Source: an uncultured Bacteroides sp. (GTDB taxonomy: Bacteria; Bacteroidota; Bacteroidia; Bacteroidales; Bacteroidaceae). Taken from it: a stretch of 61,588 nt of DNA. The notes under the pieces are model-generated. The model was not told the origin of the DNA, did not search any database, and saw nothing but the letters and a program-made list of their open reading frames with translations. A program made the translations under genes and the position numbers. This document shows, in pieces, positions 35,639-45,665 of the stretch. The stretch covers positions 1 through 61,588 of the forward strand of contig CAMWGU010000013.1 in assembly GCA_947173895.1 (NCBI GenBank), written 5' to 3'. Within the stretch, counting starts at the first letter, position 1, and each line of letters starts with the position of its first letter.

Positions 35639-37795
35639 ATGCAAAAAATACTCAAAAATGTGTGCCTGATATGCTGTTGCTTGATGGTGATACCAATATC
35701 GGCACAACGTATTATTTCGGGAACTGTATTTGATGAGAACAAAGAACCTTTAATAGGAGCAACTCTTTCAATAAAAGGAAAAACGACTTTGGGAACTACG
35801 ACAGATGCGCAAGGAAAATACATGTTGAAATTGCCCAATAACAATGAATATCTCCTGAAAGTGTCCTATATAGGTTATATTTCGCAGACCTATAAAATAT
35901 CTGTTGCGCAGGCAGGTGAAATAGATTTTTTGTTGAAAGAAGATGCTGTGAATATGGCAACAGTGGTTGTAACGGGTACTCGTACTCCGAAACTTTTGAA
36001 AGATGTTCCTATTGTAACCCGTGTTATTACTGCCGATGAAATAAAGAAAGTAGATGCTACTCATATTGGCGATTTGCTTCAGGCAGAACTGCCTGGGATT
36101 GAATTCTCATATTCCATGGATCAACAAGTTTCTCTCAATATGCAGGGATTCGGCGGAAATGCTGTGCTTTTTTTAGTGGATGGCGAACGTTTGGCTGGTG
36201 AGACGCTAGACAATATTGACTACAATCGTTTGAATATGGATAATGTGGAACGTATTGAGATAGTAAAAGGAGCTGCCTCTTCACTCTATGGATCGAATGC
36301 AGTAGGGGGAGTAGTGAATGTCATTAGTAAGATGGTTACCAAACCTTGGGCAGTGAATATCAATGGGAGATATGGGGCTTATAACGACCAACGTTATGGG
36401 GGTACTATTGGTTTCAATGCCGGAAAATTCAGTAGTGTGACTAATGTGCAGCATACTCAGGTAGATGAAAAAAACTTGGCAGATGGAAAAATGGATGAGG
36501 AGACAGGGGATTGGGCATTTAAAAAAGTATATGGTGACAGAACTTGGAATGTCAAAGAGCGTTTGATATATACAGCCAATGATAGGATGAAACTGACAGC
36601 ACGCGTCGGATACTTTTTCCGCGAACGCGACAAGTCACCGACAAACAAAGATCGCTATCGCGACTTTAGTGGCGGAGTAAAGGGAAACTATATGTTTGAT
36701 ACAGCCAATGAGTTGGAAATAGCTTATTCTTTTGATCAGTATGATAAAAGCGACTATTTATTGCAAGCAGTTCATGATGTGCGTGATTATAGTAATGTGC
36801 AACATTCGGTCCGTACTTTTTATAATCATACGTTTGCCGACAAGCATATCCTTACGCTAGGAGGTGATTATATGCGTGATTATTTGATGTCTTATCAGTT
36901 TGCTGATAATGGAAGTAAATATCAGTATATAGTAGATGGTTTTGCCCAGTTTGATTGGAATCTGACGAAATATTTTAATGTAATTGCTGGTTTGCGTTTT
37001 GATTATTATTCAGATTCCGATATTAATCATTTCTCTCCTAAGCTGGGATTGATGTATAAAGTAGGTAATTGTTCGTTAAGGGGGGCTTATGCCGGAGGTT
37101 TTCGGGCTCCTACATTGAAAGAGATGTATATGAGTTTCGATATGGCAAGTATCTTTATGATTTATGGTAATCCCGATTTGAAACCTGAAACCAGTCATAA
37201 TTTCTCCCTCTCGGCGGAATACATTAAAGGGCGTTATAACTTGACTGTTACTGGTTTTTATAATATGGTTGGTAACCGTATTACTACGGCTTGGAGCGAA
37301 GCCTTGAAAGGGCAGGTATATACTAATATATCAAATATCAGAATATCCGGTGCCGAAGTGAATGCTTCTGCCAAGTATTCTTGTGGACTGGCGGCACGTT
37401 TGTCTTATGCCTATACGTACGAGAATATCAAGAAAGGACAGCCGGTCATTTCAACCACTCGTCCGCATACGGCTACAGTTCGCGTAGAGTATGATAAGAA
37501 TTGGAAGAATTATGGATTGAATATTGCTTTGAATGGGCGTTTTCTGTCTAAGGTAAATACAGAGGAATATACTTCGAATGCTTCGTACGAGGAAACCGAG
37601 ACAATGACTTATCCGGCATATACTATGTGGAAACTGATATTGTCTCAGAAAATATGGGAAGGTGCCAGGGTATCCCTGACTGTAGACAATTTGTTTAATT
37701 ATGTTCCTTCCCGTTATTACAATAATTCGCCTGCTACTAGAGGAACGACTTTTTCAGCGGGTTTGTCATTGGATATAGACAGATTGTTCAAATGA
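35639..37795 (+). CDS. hmuR: TonB-dependent haem receptor (HmuR-like)
   Basis: 718 residues from ATG 35639; an upstream frame overlaps hmuY and is not used. Signal peptide, a carboxypeptidase-like N-terminal domain (about 22-100), a plug with TRTPKLLKDVPIVTRVITADEI, then a 22-strand type barrel ending in an aromatic residue. It imports haem using TonB energy. Spacing to hmuY is 13 nt. Confidence 0.9.
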   Translation: MQKILKNVCLICCCLMVIPISAQRIISGTVFDENKEPLIGATLSIKGKTTLGTTTDAQGKYMLKLPNNNEYLLKVSYIGYISQTYKISVAQAGEIDFLLKEDAVNMATVVVTGTRTPKLLKDVPIVTRVITADEIKKVDATHIGDLLQAELPGIEFSYSMDQQVSLNMQGFGGNAVLFLVDGERLAGETLDNIDYNRLNMDNVERIEIVKGAASSLYGSNAVGGVVNVISKMVTKPWAVNINGRYGAYNDQRYGGTIGFNAGKFSSVTNVQHTQVDEKNLADGKMDEETGDWAFKKVYGDRTWNVKERLIYTANDRMKLTARVGYFFRERDKSPTNKDRYRDFSGGVKGNYMFDTANELEIAYSFDQYDKSDYLLQAVHDVRDYSNVQHSVRTFYNHTFADKHILTLGGDYMRDYLMSYQFADNGSKYQYIVDGFAQFDWNLTKYFNVIAGLRFDYYSDSDINHFSPKLGLMYKVGNCSLRGAYAGGFRAPTLKEMYMSFDMASIFMIYGNPDLKPETSHNFSLSAEYIKGRYNLTVTGFYNMVGNRITTAWSEALKGQVYTNISNIRISGAEVNASAKYSCGLAARLSYAYTYENIKKGQPVISTTRPHTATVRVEYDKNWKNYGLNIALNGRFLSKVNTEEYTSNASYEETETMTYPAYTMWKLILSQKIWEGARVSLTVDNLFNYVPSRYYNNSPATRGTTFSAGLSLDIDRLFK

Positions 37796-37836
37796 TGTTT
37801 GATTGCTAAATAGATGATGTGATTAAAATAAGGGAT

Positions 37837-40800
37837 ATGAAAAAGAAACAATTATTAATCAGTGGAGGAATAGCGGTTGTCTTGCTGGTCTTGTCTGGTG
37901 TATGGAATCTTTGGTTCAGTATAACCAAGATCGCTTTTATAAACTATCAGGTAATCAGCTTAGGACAGATTTCTAAAGCTAATGACAATTCATTTATTAA
38001 AGTCAGTGAATTAAGTATGGATCATTTGGATGATTTGACTGGTTATGATATGGTATTTATCAATGCGATGGGACTGAGAATTACTGAAGAACAGCGTGCT
38101 CAAATACAAAAAGCAGCCGATGACGGTTTGCCGATATTGACTACTGCCTCCACCAATCCGGCCAACAAGATAATCTCATTGGATTCTATTCAAGCGGATA
38201 CCTTGAAACTTTATTTGTCTAATGCCGGACGCTGTAATTATCGCAGTATGTTGAACTATGTGCGTGCAAAGATTGATAAGAAGTTATTCTGGGTGTCTGA
38301 ACCAGAGGCTGTGGTAAAACGTGCTGATGATATGATTTATCATATAGACCCTAAGAAACCTGAAGACGAAGAATTGGGTTTCAATACGGTAGCTGGATAT
38401 ATGGCTTTTTTACAGAGCAATGGATTGTGGAAAGAGAATGCTCCACGCGTAATTGTGACAGGTCCGATGGGAGACCCTGCCAGTTTGGTCGCCAAATTGG
38501 AAGAAACGGGAATTGTGGTTTATCCGGTACGTTCCATGCATTCTTTTATTCAGAGCCATGCTATTGATTCTGTGAGGCCATCGGCTGTTATCAACATGGC
38601 ACATGGACGTATGGGCGATTATGTTGTCGGTTATCTGACAAAACAGAATATACCACTCTTCTCCCCACTGAATGTAAACCGTTTGGTGAATGAATGGGAG
38701 GATGATAAGATGGGCATGAACGGAGGCTTTATGGCACAAAGTATTGTGACTCCCGAAATAGATGGAGCCATCCGTCCGTTTGCTCTTTTCGGGCATTATA
38801 AGGACGAGGAAGGTTTACAGCATGTCTATGCGATTCCCGAACGTTTGGAGACCTTTGTGCAGACCGTCAATAACTATATGGCTTTGCAACGCAAACCTAA
38901 TAGCGAGAAACGAGTGGCCATTTATTATTATAAAGGTCCCGGACAGAATGCACTGGCCGCAGGAGGGATGGAAGTAGTTCCTTCTCTTTATAATTTGTTG
39001 CAACGCATGAAATGTGAGGGCTATAAAGTAGAGGGCCTGCCAGCTTCTTCCAAAGAGTTGGGACAGATGATACAATCGCAGGGAGCTGTGTTTGGTGCGT
39101 ATGCTGAAGGTGCTTTCGATCGGTTTATGGAGACTGGCAATCCTGAGTTGATAACGAAAGAACAATATGAAAGTTGGATAAAGAAATCCATTCGTCCTGA
39201 AATGTATGCCGAAGTGGTAGCTTCCAATGGTGAGTTTCCTGGAGCATATATGACTACTTCGGACGGTCGTTTGGGAGTGGCCCGTTTACAATTCGGGAAT
39301 GTGGTACTTTTGCCACAAAATGCAGCTGGTAGCGGCGACAATGCATTTAAGGTGATACATGGAACTCATGCTGCTCCTCCGCATACTTATATTGCTTCTT
39401 ACTTGTGGACACAATTCGGATTCAAAGCAGATGCATTGATTCATTTCGGAACTCATGGCAGTTTGGAATTTACTCCGTATAAACAGGTTGCTTTGTGTGA
39501 CAATGACTGGCCCGACCGACTGATTGGTGTATTACCTCATTTCTATATTTATTCTATTGGGAATGTGGGTGAGGGGATGATTGCTAAGCGTCGTTCGTAT
39601 GCGGGATTGCAGTCTTATCTTACTCCACCTTTTATGGAAAGCGGTGTTCGTACTGTTTATCGTGAACTGACGGAGGCAGTCAAGGCATACAATAATTTGC
39701 TTACGGACGATGAACAGGCTGGAATCTCTGCTGATAATGAAGAGACTTTGAAACGTGCTTCGTTGGCGGTGAAGAAACTTACGGTAAAGTTAGGCATTCA
39801 TCGTGAATTGGGATTGGATAGTCTTTTGGCTGTACCTTACGCCGAGGAAGATATCCGGCGCATAGAAAATTTTGCCGAGGAGCTGGCAAATGAGAAAATC
39901 ACAGGCCAACTTTATACCATGGGAGTGCCATACGAATCTGCCCGTATTACTTCCAGTGTATATGCTATGGTTACTGACCCGATTGCCTATAGCCTGTTGG
40001 CATTGGATAAACTGCGTGGGCGTGCGGACGGACAGGTAGAGAGACATCGTACTCTTTTTGCGCGGCGTTATTTGGAACCTGCACGTGATTGGGTTACTCG
40101 TCTGTTGACCGATCCATCGTTATTTTCTGATGATTTGATTTGTCGTGTTGCTGGCATTACTTCCGAAGAGCTTGCTAAAGCACGCGAAATAGATGAGTCT
40201 CGTAATGCTCCTCAGGGTATGATGGCCATGATGATGGCCATGGCCAAGGAGACCGGGACTAAAATACAGGTGGATATGAGCAGTGGAATGATGCGGGCCG
40301 GCCAAGGGCGACAGCCGAATGGAAGTGGACTATCAGAATCGATGAAAGAAAGAATGAAGGGCATGGCGAAGGGCATGAATTCGGAGAAAATTATGGAATT
40401 GGCAAAAAAGATGGGCGCTAACCCTGAGGCTTTGGAGAAGATGGAAGCGAGAATGCGCAAGAATCATGATGCGAGCATGAATGCGGTGGGCAAAGATACA
40501 GCCGCTATGAAAAGAGCTCTGCAAAGAGAATGGAGCGAAGCGGATGATAAGAAAGCAGGAGGCATGGAGGTGATGATGAAAGTCATGATGGGAAAGAAAA
40601 AGGAATACTCTAGGGAGGAAGTGAATTTTGCTTTTGCGGTCATGGAAGTGGAACGTGCTTTGAAAAATGTGAGCAACTATAAGAATGCCCTTTTGGAAAG
40701 TCCGGAAAACGAATTATCTTCTATGATGAATGCATTGAATGGCGGATACACACAGCCTTCACCAGGTGGCGACCCTATTGCTAATCCTAATACTTTGCCT

Positions 40801-42306
40801 ACAGGACGAAATCTTTTTGCTATCAATGCAGAAGAAACTCCCTCAGAAGCTGCATGGGAAAAAGGTAAACAGTTGGCCGACCGTACCATTGAAATGTATC
40901 GTCGTCGTCATAACGATTCCATACCTCGTAAAGTAAGCTATACGTTATGGAGTGGAGAGTTTATAGAAACCGATGGTGCTACTGTGGCGCAAGTGCTTTA
41001 TATGTTAGGTGTAGAGCCTATTCGGGATACGTTCGGGCGCGTGACGGATCTTCGTTTGATTCCTTCAGCCGAATTGGGGCGTCCCCGTATTGATGTGGTG
41101 GTGCAGACCAGTGGACAGTTGAGAGATATTGCTGCCTCCCGCCTGTTTCTTATTAACCGAGCTGTAGAAATGGCTGCCAATGCCAAAGATGATCATTTTG
41201 AAAACCAAGTAGCGGCAGGGGTTGTAGAAGTTGAACGTGTATTGATAGAAAAAGGACTTACCCCGAAAGATGCCCGTGAAATGTCTACGTTCCGCGTGTT
41301 TGGAGGTGTGAATGGTAATTATGGTACGGGCATACAAAGCATGGTGCAATCGGGTGACCGTTGGGAGAGTGAGAAAGAAATAGCCGATGTGTATCTTAAC
41401 AATATGGGGGCTTATTATGGTAGCGAAAAGAATTGGGAGACGGTTTGCCAGTTTGTTTTACAGGCTGCTTTGACACGTACGGATGCGGTCATTCAGCCGC
41501 GTCAAAGCAATACGTGGGGAGCTTTGAGTTTGGATCATGTGTACGAATTTATGGGAGGAATGAATCTGGCTGTCCGCCATGTCACCGGTAAGGATCCCGA
41601 TGCATATCTGAGTGATTATCGTAATCGCAACAACGCCCGTATGCAAGAAGTGAAGGAGGCTATTGGTGTAGAGGGGCGTACTACTCTTTTCAACCCCTCT
41701 TATATCAAGGAAAAAATGAAAGGAGAAGCCGGGGCAGCTCATGTTTTTGCCGAGATAGTACAGAATACGTATGGGTGGAATGTCATGAAGCCCCAGGTGA
41801 TTGATAAGGAAATGTGGAATGAAATATATAATGTATATATAAAGGATAAGTTCAACTTGGGAATACAAGATTATTTTGAGAAGCAAAATCCTGCCGCTTT
41901 AGAGGAAATGACTGCGGTAATGATGGAAACTATCCGCAAAGGAATGTGGCAGGCAAGCGAGCAGCAGATAGCAGATATCGCCCGATTGCATACTGATTTG
42001 GTAAATAACTATAAGCCGTCTTGTTCGGGATTTGTTTGTGATAATGCGAAATTGCGTCAGTTCATAGCCTCTAAGGTGGATGAGCAGACTGCCTCCCAAT
42101 ATAAGGAAAGTATTGGCCGGATACGTGAAGCTGCTGCCTCGAAACACTCAAAGGGCATGGTGATGAAAAAAGAAGAGGTGAGCCCGGCCAGCGTGGAACA
42201 ACAGACAAATGCAGTAAGCAATATGGTGGTATGTGTCGTGGTGATAGCTGCTGTGCTTATATTGATTGTATTGGTTCGTCGCCGTCGTAAAAAAATGCAG
42301 GAGTAA
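37837..42306 (+). CDS. hmuS: CobN-like chelatase/dechelatase HmuS
   Basis: 1489 residues from ATG 37837; a GTG six codons earlier is possible, but an AGGG box favours the ATG. A CobN/Mg-chelatase domain spans most of the protein, with the signature FGTHGSLEFTP at about residue 536. It carries an N-terminal membrane helix (about 7-27) and a C-terminal one (near 1460-1480) before RRRRKKMQE, so it is anchored at both ends with the bulk in the periplasm. A Met/Lys-rich segment at about 788-925 interrupts it. HmuS homologues are thought to remove iron from haem; the activity is inferred here. Confidence 0.88.
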   Translation: MKKKQLLISGGIAVVLLVLSGVWNLWFSITKIAFINYQVISLGQISKANDNSFIKVSELSMDHLDDLTGYDMVFINAMGLRITEEQRAQIQKAADDGLPILTTASTNPANKIISLDSIQADTLKLYLSNAGRCNYRSMLNYVRAKIDKKLFWVSEPEAVVKRADDMIYHIDPKKPEDEELGFNTVAGYMAFLQSNGLWKENAPRVIVTGPMGDPASLVAKLEETGIVVYPVRSMHSFIQSHAIDSVRPSAVINMAHGRMGDYVVGYLTKQNIPLFSPLNVNRLVNEWEDDKMGMNGGFMAQSIVTPEIDGAIRPFALFGHYKDEEGLQHVYAIPERLETFVQTVNNYMALQRKPNSEKRVAIYYYKGPGQNALAAGGMEVVPSLYNLLQRMKCEGYKVEGLPASSKELGQMIQSQGAVFGAYAEGAFDRFMETGNPELITKEQYESWIKKSIRPEMYAEVVASNGEFPGAYMTTSDGRLGVARLQFGNVVLLPQNAAGSGDNAFKVIHGTHAAPPHTYIASYLWTQFGFKADALIHFGTHGSLEFTPYKQVALCDNDWPDRLIGVLPHFYIYSIGNVGEGMIAKRRSYAGLQSYLTPPFMESGVRTVYRELTEAVKAYNNLLTDDEQAGISADNEETLKRASLAVKKLTVKLGIHRELGLDSLLAVPYAEEDIRRIENFAEELANEKITGQLYTMGVPYESARITSSVYAMVTDPIAYSLLALDKLRGRADGQVERHRTLFARRYLEPARDWVTRLLTDPSLFSDDLICRVAGITSEELAKAREIDESRNAPQGMMAMMMAMAKETGTKIQVDMSSGMMRAGQGRQPNGSGLSESMKERMKGMAKGMNSEKIMELAKKMGANPEALEKMEARMRKNHDASMNAVGKDTAAMKRALQREWSEADDKKAGGMEVMMKVMMGKKKEYSREEVNFAFAVMEVERALKNVSNYKNALLESPENELSSMMNALNGGYTQPSPGGDPIANPNTLPTGRNLFAINAEETPSEAAWEKGKQLADRTIEMYRRRHNDSIPRKVSYTLWSGEFIETDGATVAQVLYMLGVEPIRDTFGRVTDLRLIPSAELGRPRIDVVVQTSGQLRDIAASRLFLINRAVEMAANAKDDHFENQVAAGVVEVERVLIEKGLTPKDAREMSTFRVFGGVNGNYGTGIQSMVQSGDRWESEKEIADVYLNNMGAYYGSEKNWETVCQFVLQAALTRTDAVIQPRQSNTWGALSLDHVYEFMGGMNLAVRHVTGKDPDAYLSDYRNRNNARMQEVKEAIGVEGRTTLFNPSYIKEKMKGEAGAAHVFAEIVQNTYGWNVMKPQVIDKEMWNEIYNVYIKDKFNLGIQDYFEKQNPAALEEMTAVMMETIRKGMWQASEQQIADIARLHTDLVNNYKPSCSGFVCDNAKLRQFIASKVDEQTASQYKESIGRIREAAASKHSKGMVMKKEEVSPASVEQQTNAVSNMVVCVVVIAAVLILIVLVRRRRKKMQE

Positions 42307-42313
42307 CAGGGCT

Positions 42314-43003
42314 ATGGAAACAGTTGTAGTTGTTCTTATGATTTTGGTTTGTTTCAACTTTATGATGAAGCAGACATACCGCAAGCGGTGGTCGGTTGCA
42401 GCCATAGCGGTTGCGGCCGCCCTCTTTGTGGGGCTTATGTGGCCATATGCTATCCGGCAGTCTAAAACGCAAATTGCCGATTGGATGGCAGATACCCGGC
42501 TGATGCTTGATACCTCGGTGGTGCTTACCGTAGAAGTTGTTTTGCAGATGGCATTCTGTATGCTGACAGCTCATATATTGACTGCGGAGCCGGTCAAGAA
42601 GCGTACTCTTTGGGCATACCATGCTTTACGTTGGTTTCCGGGTGTTTTGATATTTCCGGTTCTGTTTAGCGGGTTGGTATATCTCATTTTCTCTTTCCCG
42701 GGAACTTCCTTTTCACTTGTCGCATGGAGTATGGGAGTGGGGGTATTGGTCTTGATTCCGGCAGGCACTTGGCTTCTTTGTTGTCTTTTACCCGAAAAGG
42801 AATTGAGGTTGGAACTGTTGTTTCTCACAAATGCGTTGACTGCTATATTGGGGATTATTGCTACGGTAAATGGCCGTACGGCCGTGGCAGGTGTGAGCGA
42901 AGTGAACTGGGGAGCATTGGGCGGCTTGGCCATGCTGCTGTTTGGCGGAGGCCTTGTCGGGTTGATCATGTATAAATATAGACGAATAAAAACAAATATT
43001 TAA
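42314..43003 (+). CDS. hmuT: HmuT-type integral membrane protein
   Basis: 229 residues from ATG 42314. About seven hydrophobic helices and no known transporter motif. It lies 7 nt after hmuS and 14 nt before hmuU. It corresponds in position to the permease-like hmuT of Porphyromonas-type haem operons. Function in haem or iron movement is inferred from synteny. Confidence 0.75.
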   Translation: METVVVVLMILVCFNFMMKQTYRKRWSVAAIAVAAALFVGLMWPYAIRQSKTQIADWMADTRLMLDTSVVLTVEVVLQMAFCMLTAHILTAEPVKKRTLWAYHALRWFPGVLIFPVLFSGLVYLIFSFPGTSFSLVAWSMGVGVLVLIPAGTWLLCCLLPEKELRLELLFLTNALTAILGIIATVNGRTAVAGVSEVNWGALGGLAMLLFGGGLVGLIMYKYRRIKTNI

Positions 43004-43017
43004 AACTTACTGACATT

Positions 43018-43617
43018 ATGAATCTTATATCAGACATCTTGTTTTGGATTTCAAATGGACTTTTAGTTCCTGTAGTTGTATTGCTTATTGTTCTTTTCAT
43101 CCGTTCATTGTTATTGATAGGTAGTTTCTTCGGGCAATATCTGGCTATTCGGCGTACGGATGCGTTGTTGCGCCGGCAGTTTGACTCGCTCACCGTCAAC
43201 ACTTTGTCCGTACTGGAAGAGAAACTTCCGGCTGGGGCGAATTCGTTGATTGTCGTCTACATCCGCCGGGTATTGGAGGTGGGACACCGCCCGGCATACG
43301 TGCGGCGTTTGCTGGCCGATTTTGAAATTGCGGCCGATAAAGATTTGGCTGTTTCAAAGACATTGACCAAGATGGGGCCGATGCTTGGGCTGATGGGTAC
43401 GCTGATTCCGATGGGGCCTGCTTTGGTAGGGCTTTCTACCGGAGATATTGCTTCTATGGCATACAATATGCAAGTTGCTTTTGCCACAACCGTGATCGGT
43501 TTGTTTACCAGTGCCATTGGTTTCATAACCCAGCAGGTAAAGCAACGTTGGTATTTGCAAGATATGACAAACCTGGACTTCCTTGCCGAATTGCTTACAG
43601 AAAAACATGCCGCTTGA
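43018..43617 (+). CDS. hmuU: MotA/TolQ/ExbB-family proton channel HmuU
   Basis: 199 residues with three membrane segments. The family core MGPMLGLMGTLIPMGPALVGLS and AFATTVIGLFTSAIGF is present. Together with HmuV it could act as an ExbBD-like energiser dedicated to this haem system. The operon order matches hmuYRSTUV. Confidence 0.85.
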   Translation: MNLISDILFWISNGLLVPVVVLLIVLFIRSLLLIGSFFGQYLAIRRTDALLRRQFDSLTVNTLSVLEEKLPAGANSLIVVYIRRVLEVGHRPAYVRRLLADFEIAADKDLAVSKTLTKMGPMLGLMGTLIPMGPALVGLSTGDIASMAYNMQVAFATTVIGLFTSAIGFITQQVKQRWYLQDMTNLDFLAELLTEKHAA

Positions 43618-43618
43618 G

Positions 43619-43951
43619 ATGAGACGAAATTTGTTGAGAAAAGAAGAGGATAGTGACTCGATGAGCGTGGTCAGCAACCTGTTTGATGTGGCGATGGTGT
43701 TTGCCGTGGCACTGATGGTGGCCTTGGTCACCCGTTATAATATGACCGAAATGTTCAGTCAGGAAGATTTTACGATGGTGAAGAACCCGGGCAAGGAAAA
43801 TATGGAGATCATTACCAAGGAAGGGCAGAAGATAAACCGCTATACGCCTTCCGAAGAGCAGGATACTCCTAGCGGGAAAAGAGGTAAAAAGGTGGGTATC
43901 GCATACGAGTTGGATAACGGAGAAATTATTTATGTGCCCGAAGAAGATTAG
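43619..43951 (+). CDS. hmuV: DUF2149 protein HmuV
   Basis: 110 residues from ATG 43619, one base after the hmuU stop (an ATG at 43607 overlaps it). One N-terminal membrane helix (VVSNLFDVAMVFAVALMVAL) and a periplasmic tail ending in ELDNGEIIYVPEED. This size and topology resemble ExbD/TolR partners. Last gene of the operon. No terminator hairpin is obvious before array 3. Confidence 0.8.
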   Translation: MRRNLLRKEEDSDSMSVVSNLFDVAMVFAVALMVALVTRYNMTEMFSQEDFTMVKNPGKENMEIITKEGQKINRYTPSEEQDTPSGKRGKKVGIAYELDNGEIIYVPEED

Positions 43952-44053
43952 GTTCTTTTTTCCACCCCGTATATAGGCCGTGTACAGGGCTTTTCGTGGC
44001 TGTAGGCAGGGTGATGCAGAACGCTCGTTTCGGCCCAACGGCCACGCCCAAAA

Positions 44054-44135
44054 ACACGTACGTATGTGTGAGCCCACACGTACGTACGTGTAGGCCTACA
44101 CATACGGTCGCGAAGGGTCACACGTACGTACGTGT
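44054..44135. repeat. Palindrome array 3: four 16-bp units, 22-bp period
   Basis: Units start at 44054, 44076, 44098 and 44120. Spacers are GAGCCC, AGGCCT and AGGGTC. Units 2 and 4 are perfect palindromes, unit 1 has one G-T pair, and unit 3 is degenerate (second half lost). ACAGGCC follows at about 44151. It lies 103 bp after the hmu operon and 97 bp before the TlpA promoter. Confidence 0.9.
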
Positions 44136-44231
44136 TTTCAGACGGGGTGATACAGGCCTTTTTCGGGGAGACTGGATGAAAAAAAACGTGGCAAACAGGA
44201 CCGTAGAATTTGTCAAATAGCGGCCTTGGAG

Positions 44232-44263
44232 TTTGCATAATTCCTCGGGAATATTTATTTTTG
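44232..44263 (+). promoter_or_regulatory. Promoter of the TlpA-like gene
   Basis: TTTG (44232-44235), 20 bp, TATTTTTG (44256-44263), exact consensus, 28 nt before the start. Confidence 0.75.
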
Positions 44264-44291
44264 GCCTGTCATAATATAAAGAAAGGTAGAG

Positions 44292-45287
44292 ATGAAAAGA
44301 ATTATAAATGTGTTTTTTGCGGGTGCGCTGGCTTTGACGGTGCTCTCGTGTGATGAAGAACGGAAAGGGTATATCCTGAACGGGGAAATTGCCGATGTAA
44401 AGGAAGGAATGGTGTATCTGAAAAAATACCAGGATAAGTCGTTCGTCGATGTGGATTCGGCGGTCATTACAGACGGCACGTTTAAGTTTGAAGGGAGTTG
44501 TGGCGAGCCGCTGGCCTACGGACTTACCACTTTCAGGGACAGTAAACGTCCGTTGGTTTTCTTCTTGAACAATGAAACGATGCGCCTGAACATGAATGAA
44601 TCGGAGAAAGTATTGACAGTTACAGGATCGGCAGTCAATGACTTGTATGCACAGAATGCTCCGTTGACCCGTCAGAATGGATATTGTATAGACAGCCTCG
44701 TGCAAGCCCATCCTGCATCGGCTGTCACACCTTATTTTATAATAAAAGATTTCGCTTATAAATTGGGACTGGAGGAGATGAAGACACTGCGTGCTAAGTT
44801 GGATTCCTCGCTAGACGGGACAATGTATGTCAACCAGATGGACGAATTGATCAAGCGTATGGAGAATATTCAAGTAGGAGCGGTAGCTCCCGACTTTACG
44901 TTGCCTGATGTGGATGGCAATCCTGTCACTTTATCTCATCTGAGAGGGAAGTATGTACTGATTGACTTTTGGGCTTCGTGGTGTCCGGATTGTCGGAAAG
45001 AAAATCCGACTTTGGTTGCCGCCTGGAATCGGTTCAAGGATCGGAATTTCACCATATTGGGAGTTTCGTTGGACCGTAAGAAAGAACCTTGGCTGGCTGC
45101 CATAGAGAAAGATCAGTTGACATGGACTCATGTCTCCGACTTGAAAGACTGGAAATCGGACGCTGCTGTATTGTATGCGATTCGCTGGATTCCGATGAGT
45201 TTCTTGCTGGATCCGGATGGAGTGATTCTGGCAGTGGGTTTGGAAGGCGAGGCTTTGCTGCAAAAATTAGATGAATTGTTGAAATAA
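44292..45287 (+). CDS. TlpA-type thioredoxin lipoprotein with DUF4369 domain
   Basis: 331 residues. Lipoprotein signal with Cys at LSCDEE. A DUF4369 beta domain (about 22-120) is followed by a thioredoxin fold with the active site WCPDC (about 231-235). It probably reduces disulfides in periplasmic or surface proteins. Monocistronic. The cis-Pro site is in RWIPMSFLLDPDG. Confidence 0.88.
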   Translation: MKRIINVFFAGALALTVLSCDEERKGYILNGEIADVKEGMVYLKKYQDKSFVDVDSAVITDGTFKFEGSCGEPLAYGLTTFRDSKRPLVFFLNNETMRLNMNESEKVLTVTGSAVNDLYAQNAPLTRQNGYCIDSLVQAHPASAVTPYFIIKDFAYKLGLEEMKTLRAKLDSSLDGTMYVNQMDELIKRMENIQVGAVAPDFTLPDVDGNPVTLSHLRGKYVLIDFWASWCPDCRKENPTLVAAWNRFKDRNFTILGVSLDRKKEPWLAAIEKDQLTWTHVSDLKDWKSDAAVLYAIRWIPMSFLLDPDGVILAVGLEGEALLQKLDELLK

Positions 45288-45665
45288 AGCTTGCCGGCAT
45301 TGGTGGGAAAAGAAGAAATCGGAGAACTTTCCCGCTGATGCCTTATTTTATAGTCACTTTGTGTCGCATGCGGTCATCTCATATTCAAAAAGAGAATCAC
45401 TTTAGGTATTTTTTCAGCAGGCGTTCCTGTGTCATCTTTGTCTTTGAACCGATCGCTGTATTCCATGACAAAACCCAATAGAGAGATAGCGACGAAGTCG
45501 ACCAGTGAGTACAGATACAATTGTTCTTTCGTCCTTTTTCTCTTTTTTTATTTCCGATAAAATAATTAGCTTCCTGACATGCTGCCAAGAAAAATATTAC
45601 TAACTTTGCAACACTCAAAGATAAGTGAGATTGTATTTATACATTATAAACAAAAATAAGAGATT
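45288..45665. other. Intergenic region with pgk promoter
   Basis: No gene is supported; a 73-codon minus-strand frame has no family features. TAACTTTG at 45601-45608 is the pgk promoter box, giving a leader of about 50 nt; the -33 part is weak. Confidence 0.5.

Noticed and set aside
43948-44238. Frames translating palindrome array 3
   Set aside because: Same repeat artefact.
45397-45618. 73-codon minus-strand frame before pgk
   Set aside because: Overlaps the pgk promoter and shows no family pattern.
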